DNA of 64,000 nucleotides from Streptomyces solicavernae (GCF_029968095.1 NZ_JASCIR010000007.1:124001-188000); one strand, 5' to 3'; counted from the stretch's first letter, positions 30,752 to 38,968 are shown. Notes: generated by a model not told the origin, from the letters alone. A program made the numbers and translations.

Positions 30752-31579
30752 TCAGAAGGAGGGCAGGACGGAGCCGGCGTACTTGTCCTCGATGAACTTC
30801 TTGACCTCGGGCGAGGTGAGCAGCTTGGCGAGCTTCTTCACGCGCGGGTCGTCCTCGGAGCCTTCCTTCACGGCGAGGACGTTGTTGTAGTCGTTGCCCT
30901 TGGTGGTCTCCAGGAACAGCGCGTCCTTGGCCGGCTTGAGGTCGGCGCCGATGGCGTAGTTGCCGTTGATGACCGCGGCGTCGACGTCCTGGAGGGAGCG
31001 CGGGGTCTGGGCGGCCTCGACCTCCTTGAACTGGAGGTCCTTCGGGTTCTTCGCGATGTCCTGCAGGGTCGCGGTGGCCTCGGAGCCCTTCTTCAGGGTG
31101 ATGAGGTCGTTGGCGGCGAGGAAGCGCAGGGCGCGGCTCTCGTTGTCGGCGTCGTTGGGGAGGGCGATGGTGGCGCCCTTCTTCAGGTCGTCGGCCTTCT
31201 TGAGCTTCTCGGAGTAGAGGCCGAGCGGCTCCAGGTGGACGGTGGCGACGGACGTGAGGTGGGTGCCGTTCTTCTTGTTGAAGTCCTCAAGGTACGGCTG
31301 GGTCTGGAAGTAGTTGGCGGTGACGGAGCCGTCCTCGGTGGCCTGGTTCGGCTGGACGTAGTCCGTGAACTCCTTGACCTCCAGCTTGAGGTCTTCCTTC
31401 GCGGCCAGGTTGTCCTTGATGTAGTTCAGGATCTCGGCGTGCGGCACGGGGGTCGCGGCGACGACCAGCGGGTCGGAGGCCTTGGCCTTCTCGCCCTCGC
31501 CGCCGCCGCAGGCGGTCAGTCCGAGGGTGAGGGCGCCGGTGGCGAGGACAGCTGCGGTGATCTTGGTGGTGTTACGCAC
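30752..31579 (-). CDS. metQ: MetQ-type substrate-binding lipoprotein, first copy
   Basis: 275 residues. Signal peptide with lipobox LGLTACG, then the NlpA/MetQ fold: KEFTDYVQPNQATEDG, YFQTQPYLEDFN, GATIALPNDADNESRAL and VDAAVINGNYAI. Expected to deliver methionine to MetI-MetN. Start GTG 31579 has GGAGAAAGG upstream; the frame continuing to 31651 lacks one. It lies 38 bases before the second copy and about 100 bases after metI, all on the same strand. Confidence 0.92.
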   Translation of the reverse strand: MRNTTKITAAVLATGALTLGLTACGGGEGEKAKASDPLVVAATPVPHAEILNYIKDNLAAKEDLKLEVKEFTDYVQPNQATEDGSVTANYFQTQPYLEDFNKKNGTHLTSVATVHLEPLGLYSEKLKKADDLKKGATIALPNDADNESRALRFLAANDLITLKKGSEATATLQDIAKNPKDLQFKEVEAAQTPRSLQDVDAAVINGNYAIGADLKPAKDALFLETTKGNDYNNVLAVKEGSEDDPRVKKLAKLLTSPEVKKFIEDKYAGSVLPSF

Positions 31580-31678
31580 GAAAAGTGCCTTTCTCCATGG
31601 GTGGTGCACCCCGCCGGGGTGGGACGGGGAGGCAGGGGGACGGGCAGGCAAGGGGCGGGAAGGCAGGGGTGAGCGGGT

Positions 31679-32440
31679 TCAGCCGGTCTTGGCGTCGGCG
31701 GTCGCGGTCGCCTCGGCGGGGACCGGGCCGCGCGTCAGCAGACCGGTCAGGGCGCGGAAGCGGAGCGGTTCGCCGCCCTTGCCCGCACGGCGGTGCAGGA
31801 CCCGGGCGCCGCTGTCACCGGCGAACTGGATGACCGAGATGACGACGGCGAGCACCGCGACGGTGATCCACATCAGGCTGGACTCGAACCGCTGGTAGCC
31901 GTAGCGGATGGCGATGTCGCCGAGACCGCCCGCGCCGACCGTGCCGGCCATCGCGGAGTAGCCGATCAGCGCGACGATCGTGGTGGTGGTCGCCGAGATC
32001 AGCGAGGGCAGCGACTCGGGCACGAGGACCTTGCGTACGACGGTCCAGGTGTTGCCGCCCATCGACTGCACGGCCTCGACGAGCCCGTGGTCGACTTCGC
32101 GTACCGCCGTCTCGACCAGGCGCGCGAAGAACGGGATGGCGCCCACGGCGAGCGGCACGATCGCGGCCTCGACGCCGATGGTGGTGCCGACGACGGCGCG
32201 CGTGAAGCCCATCAGGGCGACCATCAGGATGATGAAGGGCATCGAGCGGGCGACGTTCACGACCTGCCCGATGACCTTGTTCACGAGGGTGTTCTGCAGC
32301 AGTCCGCCCTTGTCCGTGAGGACGAGCAGCACACCGAGCGGCAGTCCGCCGACGACGGCGATGAGCGTGGACCAGCCCACCATGTAGAAGGTGTCGAGAC
32401 AGGCCTGCACCAGCAGGGGCTGCATCTGAGACCAGGTCAC
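31679..32440 (-). CDS. metI: Methionine ABC importer permease
   Basis: 253 residues. Five or six hydrophobic segments and the permease EAA loop, EAVQSMGGNTWTVVRKVLVPESLPS, which contacts the ATPase. The MetI-type opening and GAGGLGDIAIRYGYQRFES are family features. The C-terminus carries a ~30-residue hydrophilic Ala/Thr/Pro tail beyond the usual end. The GTG start at 32440 overlaps the metN stop by four bases (GTGA), so translation is coupled. Confidence 0.94.
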   Translation of the reverse strand: MTWSQMQPLLVQACLDTFYMVGWSTLIAVVGGLPLGVLLVLTDKGGLLQNTLVNKVIGQVVNVARSMPFIILMVALMGFTRAVVGTTIGVEAAIVPLAVGAIPFFARLVETAVREVDHGLVEAVQSMGGNTWTVVRKVLVPESLPSLISATTTTIVALIGYSAMAGTVGAGGLGDIAIRYGYQRFESSLMWITVAVLAVVISVIQFAGDSGARVLHRRAGKGGEPLRFRALTGLLTRGPVPAEATATADAKTG

Positions 32441-33516
32441 TTGGCGACACCTTCCTTCACGAGCTGCGGCTCACCCGAGCTGAGGTCCGCACGTCCTGCC
32501 ACGTCTGCCACGTCGACCTGGAGCCCCTGCTCGCGCAGGAAGCCGATGGGGACGACGTTCTCCTCGAAGCGGCCGGGCAGTTCGATCCGCATCCGGCCGA
32601 CCTGGCGCCCGCCGACGGTGTCCATCGCGGCGCCCAGGATCGAGATGTCGATGTTGTACGTACGGGAGAGCTGCGAGATGACCGGCTCGGTGGTCGTCTC
32701 CCCGTGGAAGGTGAGGTCGACGACGGTGCGGTCGTCGCCGGAGGCCTCGCCGCTGACCGGGAAGAGCGCGGCGGCGAGCTCGGAGCCGGGGGTGGCGAGG
32801 AGTTCGCCGACGGTGCCGGACTCGACGATCTGCCCGCGCTCCATCAGGGCGGCCGAGTCGCAGACGGTCTTGACGACGTCCATCTCGTGCGTGATGAGCA
32901 GGACGGTCAGGCCGAGCTGCTGGTTGAGGTCGCGAAGGAGCGTCAGGATCGAGCGGGTCGTCTCCGGGTCGAGGGCGCTGGTGGCCTCGTCGGAGAGCAG
33001 CACCTTCGGGTCGCCGGCCAGGGCGCGGGCGATGCCGACGCGCTGCTTCTGGCCGCCGGAGAGCTGGGCCGGGTAGCTCTTGGCCTTGTCGGTGAGGCCG
33101 ACGAGGTCGAGGAGTTCGAGGGCCTTGCGGGAGCGCTCGCGGCCGCTGATGCCGAGGATCTCCAGGGGGAGTTCGACGTTGTCCTGCACGGTCCGCGAGG
33201 ACAGCAGGTTGAAGTGCTGGAAGACCATGCCGATGCGGCTGCGGGCCCGGCGCAGTTCCTTGCCCGCGCGCTGGCCGCGTCCGGCGAGCGCGGTGAGGTC
33301 GACGCCGTCGACCGTCACGGTGCCGGAGGTGGGGCGTTCGAGGAGGTTGACGCAGCGGATCAGCGAGGACTTGCCGGCGCCGGACTGGCCGATGACGCCG
33401 TACACCTCCCCCTCGCGCACGTGCAGATCGACGCCGTCGAGTGCGGTTACTTCACGACCGCGTGAGCGGTAGACCTTGGTCAGGCCGGAAGTGGTGATCA
33501 CTGGGGTTTCCGTCAC
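32437..33516 (-). CDS. metN: Methionine ABC importer ATP-binding protein with NIL domain
   Basis: 359 residues. Walker A GQSGAGKSSLIRC, signature LSGGQKQRVGIARAL, Walker B VLLSDEATSALDP and the switch His in LLITHEMDVV. Residues about 265-345 form the C-terminal NIL/ACT-like domain, which in E. coli MetN binds methionine and feedback-inhibits transport. First structural gene of metN-metI-metQ-metQ. The GTG 33516 start lacks a clear ribosome site. The 209-base gap to the Cys/Met-rich leader frame upstream would be the place for an attenuator, which suggests sulfur control. Confidence 0.95.
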   Translation of the reverse strand: MTETPVITTSGLTKVYRSRGREVTALDGVDLHVREGEVYGVIGQSGAGKSSLIRCVNLLERPTSGTVTVDGVDLTALAGRGQRAGKELRRARSRIGMVFQHFNLLSSRTVQDNVELPLEILGISGRERSRKALELLDLVGLTDKAKSYPAQLSGGQKQRVGIARALAGDPKVLLSDEATSALDPETTRSILTLLRDLNQQLGLTVLLITHEMDVVKTVCDSAALMERGQIVESGTVGELLATPGSELAAALFPVSGEASGDDRTVVDLTFHGETTTEPVISQLSRTYNIDISILGAAMDTVGGRQVGRMRIELPGRFEENVVPIGFLREQGLQVDVADVAGRADLSSGEPQLVKEGVAK

Positions 33517-33725
33517 TGTCGAGTGCGGGCGCGGGGTGCGCGCCGGGCACGGGGCATTCTTCTTCGGAAGTCTTCACAAGCCGGGCACGGTTCTCGTACG
33601 GGGCACGAGGCACGGGGGAACCGGAAGCAACGCGGGTGCGGGGCGGGGCTCGTTCCGCTCGGGGATGGTGCGCGGACACGGCTCACGGGCTCGCTTCGGG
33701 GCGCGAGGCGGGGGTGCGGGGGCCC

Positions 33726-33812
33726 TCAGATGGCGCACATTCGACACATACAACGAGCACCGGGCGTTGCGTTCGCCTCGGTCGCAGGGCTGCGGTAGCT
33801 CGTCGTGGTCAT
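33726..33812 (-). CDS. Putative Cys/Met-rich leader peptide upstream of metN
   Basis: A 28-codon frame reads MTTTSYRSPATEANATPGAR followed by CMCRMCAI and a stop; three Cys and two Met codons fall within the last eight. Upstream frames with Cys runs attenuate sulfur genes in mycobacteria and other actinobacteria, where ribosome stalling at the run under Cys shortage favours downstream expression. Here it lies 209 bases before metN on the same strand. There is no ribosome site. A TTTACT hexamer eight bases before the ATG (33812) could be the -10 of a leaderless transcript. I could not identify the alternative RNA hairpins by eye. Confidence 0.6.
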   Translation of the reverse strand: MTTTSYRSPATEANATPGARCMCRMCAI

Positions 33813-33904
33813 GCGGACCAGTAAAGCAGACAGGCGTACGAGCCGATCAGCGCCGTCCGAATAGCGGAACGCGCCAGACCGCTGTCCGGACGGTCCGCGC
33901 GGGC

Positions 33905-34552
33905 TCAGCCGACGGTGACGATCTCGACGCCACCCTCGATGGCCTGCGCGGACACCGCCGAGAGGTCGGGTACGACGGCGTCGGCGGAGAGCTCGTCGGC
34001 GGTGTGTGTTGTGGTCAACGCCACGGTCGTCATGCCGGCGGCGCGGCCCGACCGGAGCCCCGCGGGCGCGTCCTCGAAGACCACGCAGCGGGCCGGGTCG
34101 ACGCCCAGCTTCGCGGCGGCGAGCAGGAAGGGCTCGGGGTCGGGCTTGCCGCGGGTGATGTCGTCGGCGGCGACAAGCGCGGGGAAGTCGACGCCGACCT
34201 CGCGCAGCCGGGCCTCGGCGAGGGGGCGGGTGGCGGAGGTGACGACGGCCCAGCACTCGCGCGGCAGCGAGGAGAGGAGTTCCTTGGTGCCGGGAAGCAG
34301 GACGACGCCACCGGCCACATCCTCGACCTCCAGCTGCTCGATCCGCTGCAGGGCGCCCGGTATCCGCTCCTCGGGCAGCAGCTCGGCGATGATCTCGACG
34401 GCGGGGCGGCCGTGCAGCTCGACCCGCTCGAAGTCCTCGGCGGCGATCCCGTACTCCTCGGCCCAGCGGCGCCAGCAGCGGTGGACGGACTCCATGGAGG
34501 AGATCAGCGTGCCGTCGTTGTCGAAAAGGAGGGCCTCGGCCTGGATCTTCAT
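33905..34552 (-). CDS. HAD-superfamily phosphatase (sugar-phosphatase type)
   Basis: 215 residues. Motif I LLFDNDGTLISS (nucleophile Asp and acid/base Asp), motif II VVTSATRPLAEARL, motif III lysine in RGKPDPEPFLLAA and motif IV VVFEDAPAGLRSG place it in the beta-phosphoglucomutase/sugar-phosphatase branch with an alpha-helical cap (about 18-85). It hydrolyses a small phosphate ester of unknown identity. Start ATG 34552 opens MKIQAEALLFDN. It stands upstream of the leader-metN unit on the same strand, ending 92 bases from the leader frame. Confidence 0.9.
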   Translation of the reverse strand: MKIQAEALLFDNDGTLISSMESVHRCWRRWAEEYGIAAEDFERVELHGRPAVEIIAELLPEERIPGALQRIEQLEVEDVAGGVVLLPGTKELLSSLPRECWAVVTSATRPLAEARLREVGVDFPALVAADDITRGKPDPEPFLLAAAKLGVDPARCVVFEDAPAGLRSGRAAGMTTVALTTTHTADELSADAVVPDLSAVSAQAIEGGVEIVTVG

Positions 34553-34600
34553 GCCGTCGAGCGTAAGCGGAAGGGACGCATCCGGATGCAGGGCCCCCGG

Positions 34601-34640
34601 CCCTCCGGGCGGGACCCCGGCCCTCCGGGCGGGACCCCGG
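34601..34640. repeat. Exact 20-bp tandem duplication
   Basis: CCCTCCGGGCGGGACCCCGG occurs twice head to tail in the divergent region between the HAD gene and the membrane gene at 34683. The duplication is likely recent, since the copies are identical. Confidence 0.9.
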
Positions 34641-34682
34641 GCCGGGCGCGGGGGGACTTTCGCCCCGTATTAGGGTCTCGGC

Positions 34683-35042
34683 ATGCTCTCTGCCCTGACG
34701 GTCGCGACCGCCGTGGCCGCCCTGCTGCTCGGCGCGTGGTGCGGCTTCGCGGCCTACCGCGACCAGCCCACCAAGGACTGGCACTTCATCGGCATGGCCG
34801 TGGTGACGCTGCTCGCCGTGGTCCAACTCGTCGTGGGTGTCGTGCAGTTGGCGCGCGGCCAGGAGCCGGAGCAGGGCACGGTGATCTTCGTGGCCTATCT
34901 GCTCGGTTCGGCCGCGTGCGTCCCGGCGGCGGGTTTCCTCTCGCTCGCCGAGCGCACCCGCTGGGGTTCGATCACGGTCGCGGCGGCCGGTGTGGTCCTC
35001 GCGGTCCTTCAGGTACGGCTCTACGACATCTGGGGTGGCTGA
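34683..35042 (+). CDS. Small membrane protein with four hydrophobic segments
   Basis: 119 residues, almost entirely four transmembrane helices (about 2-24, 35-57, 67-88 and 92-112), with short loops such as RDQPTKDWH and ARGQEPEQG. No transport or enzyme motif. The stop TGA is one base from the ATG of the next gene, so the two are co-transcribed and probably work together. Divergent from the HAD phosphatase gene. Confidence 0.8.
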   Translation: MLSALTVATAVAALLLGAWCGFAAYRDQPTKDWHFIGMAVVTLLAVVQLVVGVVQLARGQEPEQGTVIFVAYLLGSAACVPAAGFLSLAERTRWGSITVAAAGVVLAVLQVRLYDIWGG

Positions 35043-35043
35043 G

Positions 35044-35460
35044 ATGGCCGGCGAACGCACACGGCTGATCAAGGGCCCGGGCCTGCTGCTCGTCTGGCTG
35101 TACGGCGTGATGGTGGTCGGCGCGCTGTCGCGCTCGGTCTACCAGATCTCCACGGAGTTCGACCGTGCCCCGCTCGCGTACGCGCTGTCGCTCCTTGCCG
35201 CGCTGGTCTACGCGTTCATCACGTACACCCTGGTGCGCGGCGGTGAGACGGCCCGGCGGGCGGCGCTCGCGTGCTGTGCGGCGGAGCTGGTGGGTGTGGT
35301 GGTCGTCGGCGCCTGGACGCTTGCGGAGCCCTCGGCCTTCCCGGACGCCACGGTGTGGTCGGACTTCGGGATGGGCTATCTGTTCATCCCGGTGCTGCTG
35401 CCGGTGACGGCGCTGTTCTGGCTGCGCAGGGCTCGTACGGAGGCGAAGACCGCGGCCTGA
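35044..35460 (+). CDS. Membrane protein, partner of the preceding gene
   Basis: 138 residues with four hydrophobic segments (about 11-28, 42-63, 73-90 and 108-127). The C-terminus is charged (LRRARTEAKTAA). The start ATG 35044 lies one base after the preceding stop, so it relies on translational coupling. A terminator hairpin begins at its stop codon. Function unknown; the pair looks like a conserved two-gene streptomycete membrane unit. Confidence 0.82.
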   Translation: MAGERTRLIKGPGLLLVWLYGVMVVGALSRSVYQISTEFDRAPLAYALSLLAALVYAFITYTLVRGGETARRAALACCAAELVGVVVVGAWTLAEPSAFPDATVWSDFGMGYLFIPVLLPVTALFWLRRARTEAKTAA

Positions 35461-35492
35461 GCTGCCGAGGGCACCGGCCCCCTCGGCAGCTC
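35459..35492. terminator. Bidirectional terminator overlapping a stop codon
   Basis: The perfect 13-base stem GAGCTGCCGAGGG/CCCTCGGCAGCTC with an eight-base loop begins in the TGA of the membrane protein gene and lies between convergent genes. Confidence 0.85.
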
Positions 35493-35508
35493 ACGTGCTC
35501 CGCGCGCG

Positions 35509-36015
35509 TCAGGCGCTGGTGGCGTACGCGGCGGGGTCGGCGGCGTCCTTGGCGAGGGTCACCAGGGTGAGGCGGTCGTTGACCTGCCGGGTGCCGACGG
35601 GGGCGTAGCCGTGCTTGCGGTACAACTGCAGGTTGTTCTCGCTGCGGTGACCGGAGAACAGCTGGAAGCTCTTGACGGCGCCCGCGAGGGCGAGGCGCTC
35701 CTCGATCGCGAGCAGCAGCCGGCCGCCGAGGCCGTGGCGCTGCATCCGCGGGTGCACGATCAGCTTGTCGATCCGGGCCGTGCCGTCGGCGTCGACCCCG
35801 CCGCGTACCGAGGCGACGACCTCCGCGCCGAGCCGGGCCACGAGGACGCAGCCCGCGTCCAGTTCGGCCCGCAGCGAGTCGAGCGGCTGGGTCAGCGGCT
35901 CGATCGAGTAGTCGCCGTACAGCTCGGCCTCGCTCTGGTAGCAGAGGTACTGCAGTTTCAGAATCTGCTCGGCGTCCTGAGTCTCCGCCGCTGAGATGGT
36001 CACGCTCATGCCCAT
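35509..36015 (-). CDS. GNAT acetyltransferase
   Basis: 168 residues. IDKLIVHPRMQRHGLGGRLL gives the acetyl-CoA loop (R-H-G-L-G-G), and SENNLQLYRKHGYAPVGTRQ is the usual C-terminal GNAT signature. The N-terminus SVTISAAETQDAEQILKLQ is typical of amino-acid or amine acetyltransferases; the substrate is unknown. ATG 36015 was chosen, with GGGAGG nine bases upstream. It is convergent with the two membrane genes, with a terminator between. Confidence 0.88.
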   Translation of the reverse strand: MGMSVTISAAETQDAEQILKLQYLCYQSEAELYGDYSIEPLTQPLDSLRAELDAGCVLVARLGAEVVASVRGGVDADGTARIDKLIVHPRMQRHGLGGRLLLAIEERLALAGAVKSFQLFSGHRSENNLQLYRKHGYAPVGTRQVNDRLTLVTLAKDAADPAAYATSA

Positions 36016-36095
36016 GTGCGCACGCCTCCCGCTCACCTGTCCGCCGGTTGCCGTTGTTCGCACCTTTCCCCAACAGTCCGGGTGCCGCAACCTCC

Positions 36096-36194
36096 GCGAG
36101 CATTCTGCGCAGCCATCCCAGGCACAGGGAACGCTCCAGCCCCAAACTGCCTTGTGAGATACCCAACTTCCCTGGGATTTCTCGGTACGAGGGA
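36096..36194 (-). pseudogene. Decayed partial duplicate of the adjacent sigma-factor 3' end
   Basis: This 99-base stretch aligns without gaps to 36234-36332, the 3' end of the sigma-like gene, at about two thirds identity by hand count. Its translation contains LGISQGSLGLERSLCLGWLR, matching LGISQGSVGPERARCLERLR of the real gene (region 4 helix-turn-helix). It has no start or ribosome site. It sits between the GNAT and sigma genes and looks like a fossil of a tandem duplication. Confidence 0.7.
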
Positions 36195-36208
36195 CGCTCC
36201 GGGCCCCT

Positions 36209-36718
36209 TCACTCTCCCTCGCACTCCGCCGCGGCAAGCACCTGCCGCAGCCGCTCCAGACACCGGGCCCGTTCCGGGCCCACGCTGCCCTGAGAGATGC
36301 CCAGCTCTGTCGCGATCTCTCCGTACGTGAGGTCTCTCGGCGAGAGCACGGCGCTCAGCAGGCCGGCGCAGCTCCGGGGCAGCCGTCGCACGGCGTTCCA
36401 CAGGAGGCGGTGGCGTTCGGCTCGGAGCAGGAACTGTTCGGGCCAGTTGTCGGCGGGCGTCGCCGGCTCACCTCGGTACGCCCGCTCCCGCAGCGCACCC
36501 CACTCCGCCCTGCACACTTCCGCGTGCACTGCGTCGCGCAGCCAGCCCTCCGGGTCCGCCGGTGGACCGATCCGGCCGATGTGCTCCAAGAGCCTCAGCC
36601 ATACAGCCTGTTCCAGGTCCCCGGGGTCCACGCCGATGGCCGGCGCCTCCGCGGCCGCTTCGGCAGTCAGCAGGGGGCGGAGGGTGGCCATCAGGTGTTC
36701 CGCGGTCGGGGTGATCAC
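36209..36718 (-). CDS. Small sigma-70-family (sigma-like) protein
   Basis: 169 residues. A region-2-like part (about 30-80: DLEQAVWLRLLEHIGRIG, PEGWLRDAVHAEV) and a region 4 helix-turn-helix (about 125-160: LTYGEIATELGISQGSVGPE, then RARCLERLRQVL) match small ECF-like sigma factors, though region 2 is short. It should direct RNA polymerase to a few promoters; no anti-sigma gene is adjacent. Start ATG 36718. Downstream is a worn duplicate of its own 3' end. It lies just after the GDPD gene on the same strand (74 bases). Confidence 0.85.
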   Translation of the reverse strand: MITPTAEHLMATLRPLLTAEAAAEAPAIGVDPGDLEQAVWLRLLEHIGRIGPPADPEGWLRDAVHAEVCRAEWGALRERAYRGEPATPADNWPEQFLLRAERHRLLWNAVRRLPRSCAGLLSAVLSPRDLTYGEIATELGISQGSVGPERARCLERLRQVLAAAECEGE

Positions 36719-36792
36719 GCCGCTCGTGACGTCACCGTCCCGGCACCGGGTTGCCGGGACGGTGCACGCTCACCTCAAAGGACCGTGTCCGC

Positions 36793-37998
36793 CTACTCGT
36801 TGACGAAGTCCGCCGCCGCCAGCAACGCCGTGTCCGGGTTGTCCGAGAAGATTCCGTCGATGCCGGTGGCGAAGTACGTCTTGAGGGCGCCGAAGACGTC
36901 GCCGTAGGCGTGGGGGTCCGTGCCCTTGCGGTAGTCCACGGGGAGGAAGGTGTTCTCGTTGCGCATCGTGTAGGGGTGCAGGAGCAGGTTCTCCGCGTGG
37001 GCGTCGCGGACCAGGGTCGTGGGCTCGGTGAGGCGGCCCTCCGCGTCGCGCGGGATGACCAGGTCGAGCGTGGGGCCGATGCCCTGGGCGTACGAGGCGA
37101 TCCACTTCAGGCCCTCGGGCTTGACCAGGTCGGCGACGGTGCGCGGGTCGCCGGACTCCACGAAGTCCCAGGGGCGGCTGGACGCGCGGGAGAGGAGCAC
37201 GACGCGCGGCCCGTCGATGAGCCTGCTCATGCGCTCCATGCTGCTCGGCTCGAAGGACTGGACGAAGTTCGGGGAGTGCTCCCGGTGCCGCCCGTACGCG
37301 CGGAGCAGCTTGGCGAGGGGCTCCTCCAGGCCGAGGCCGAGCTTCCGGAAGTACGTGGGGTGCTTGGTCTCGATGTGCAGCCACACCGGGCGGCCCCGCT
37401 TCTGGCCTTCCTTCTCGGCCCAGCGCAGCACCTCTTCGAGGGTGGGCACCTCCCAGCGGCCGTCGTAGACCGTGTTCTCCTGACGGTGCTGCGGGATGCG
37501 CTCCTCGGCGCGCAGCGTCTTCAGCTCGGCGAGCGTGAAGTCCTCGGTGAACCAGCCGGTCAGGGACTTCCCGTCGACGGACTTCGTGGTCTTGCGGTCC
37601 GCGAACTCGGGGTGGGCCGCGACGTCCGTCGTCCCGGTGATGTCGTTCTCGTGACGGCATACGAGATGCCCGTCCCTGGTCGGCACCAGGTCCTGCTCGA
37701 TGACGTGCGCGCCCATGTCGAGGGCGAGTTGGTACGAGCCGAGCGTGTGCTCGGGCCGGTAGCCGCTGGCGCCGCGGTGCGCGACGACCGTCGGGACCGG
37801 CAGCGAGTCGACGCCGCGGCCGCCCGAGCCGCCCCTGCCGTCGTCGGCTCTCGCCGTGCCGGACAGGCCGAGGGCCGCCCCGCCCGCGCCGAGCACCGCG
37901 GCGCCGAGCAGGGAGCGCCGGCCGGGGCCGCCCGTGCCCGGCTGCCGCCCCGCCGCCGTGTCCCGCTGCTCCTGCCGGCCCTGCTTGCCGTGGCTCAT
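36793..37998 (-). CDS. glpQ: Secreted glycerophosphodiester phosphodiesterase
   Basis: 401 residues. A twin-arginine signal, GRRSLLGAAVLGAGGAALGL, ends at AxA near residue 50, so the product is exported folded. The GDPD TIM barrel shows VVAHRGASGYRPEHTLGSY (catalytic His-Arg), IEQDLVPTRDGHLV and LHIETKHP. It releases glycerol-3-phosphate from glycerophosphodiesters, a phosphate and glycerol source. ATG 37998 has GAGGAG ideally placed. In S. coelicolor a glpQ-type gene in this neighbourhood is, from memory, phosphate-regulated by PhoP; imperfect GTTG repeats upstream (about 38095-38126, minus strand) are too weak to call PHO boxes. Confidence 0.93.
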   Translation of the reverse strand: MSHGKQGRQEQRDTAAGRQPGTGGPGRRSLLGAAVLGAGGAALGLSGTARADDGRGGSGGRGVDSLPVPTVVAHRGASGYRPEHTLGSYQLALDMGAHVIEQDLVPTRDGHLVCRHENDITGTTDVAAHPEFADRKTTKSVDGKSLTGWFTEDFTLAELKTLRAEERIPQHRQENTVYDGRWEVPTLEEVLRWAEKEGQKRGRPVWLHIETKHPTYFRKLGLGLEEPLAKLLRAYGRHREHSPNFVQSFEPSSMERMSRLIDGPRVVLLSRASSRPWDFVESGDPRTVADLVKPEGLKWIASYAQGIGPTLDLVIPRDAEGRLTEPTTLVRDAHAENLLLHPYTMRNENTFLPVDYRKGTDPHAYGDVFGALKTYFATGIDGIFSDNPDTALLAAADFVNE

Positions 37999-38232
37999 AT
38001 GCGCTCCTCGCGCTAGTCGTGTGCACGCATCCGTCGGACTGACGGGCAGATGTTAGGGCCCGTCAGATGACGGAAGGGAGCCCCTAGCACCAAGCAACGG
38101 CCAACGGAGAGCCAACAGAGATCAACAGTGTGTGTCCAGTCCATGAGCCCGGTGTGCAATCCGGACGTGTCCGCGAGTATCGTCCTCACCTGCACAGTCG
38201 CCCTTGCAAGACCCTTGACACCGGAGGAACCG

Positions 38233-38904
38233 TTGTCCCGCTTCGCGTTCATCAAGGCAGTGCTCGGTCCGGTCATGCGCCTGATGTTCCGGCCACGGGT
38301 GGAGGGTGCGGAGAACATTCCGGGCGACGGCCCCGTGATCCTCGCGGGCAACCACCTGACGTTCATCGACTCGATGATCCTGCCGCTGGTCTGCGACCGG
38401 CAGGTGTTCTTCATCGGCAAGGACGAGTACGTCACGGGCAAGAGCCTCAAGGGCCGCCTGATGGCGTGGTTCTTCACCGGCGTCGGGATGATCCCGGTGG
38501 ACCGGGACGGCGGCCGCGGCGGCGTCGCGGCGCTGATGACCGGCCGGCGCGTCCTGGAGCAGGGCCGGGTCTTCGGCATCTACCCGGAGGGCACCCGCTC
38601 CCCCGACGGCCGCCTCTACCGCGGCCGTACCGGCATCGCCCGCCTGACCCTGATGACCGGCGCGCCGGTGGTGCCGTTCGCGATGATCGGCACGGACAAG
38701 CTGCAGCCGGGCGGCGCGGGCCTGCCGCGACCGGGCCGGGTCACGGTCCGGTTCGGCGAGGCGATGGAGTTCTCCCGGTACGACGGGATGGACCGTGACC
38801 GGTACGTCCTGCGGGCGGTGACGGACTCCGTCATGGCCGAGGTGATGGCCCTGTCCGGGCAGGAGTACGTCGACATGTACGCCACCAAGGCGAAGGCGGC
38901 GTGA
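38233..38904 (+). CDS. PlsC-family 1-acylglycerol-3-phosphate acyltransferase
   Basis: 223 residues. NHLTFID (the HX4D catalytic motif) near residue 40 and YPEGTRSPDG near 125 are the PlsC motifs; VRFGEAMEFSRYDG is the distal family segment. The enzyme transfers a fatty acyl chain to lysophosphatidate or a related acceptor at the membrane. TTG 38233 was chosen because GGAGGAA lies five bases upstream; the longer frames lack a site. Divergent from the GDPD gene, which suits a shared glycerolipid context. Confidence 0.92.
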   Translation: MSRFAFIKAVLGPVMRLMFRPRVEGAENIPGDGPVILAGNHLTFIDSMILPLVCDRQVFFIGKDEYVTGKSLKGRLMAWFFTGVGMIPVDRDGGRGGVAALMTGRRVLEQGRVFGIYPEGTRSPDGRLYRGRTGIARLTLMTGAPVVPFAMIGTDKLQPGGAGLPRPGRVTVRFGEAMEFSRYDGMDRDRYVLRAVTDSVMAEVMALSGQEYVDMYATKAKAA

Positions 38905-38911
38905 GCCACTT

Positions 38912-38955
38912 GGGCGATCGGCCGGCACCCGGCACCGTGCCCAGGTCGATCGCCC
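38912..38955. terminator. Terminator between convergent genes
   Basis: GGGCGATCG (38912-38920) and CGATCGCCC (38947-38955) form a nine-base stem around a GC-rich loop, between the acyltransferase stop and the convergent MFS gene. Confidence 0.6.
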
Positions 38956-38968
38956 TTCGGGCTCGCCC

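Noticed and set aside
33517..33725. SAM riboswitch before metN
   Set aside because: No S-box or other SAM-riboswitch core seen; the leader peptide explains the region better.
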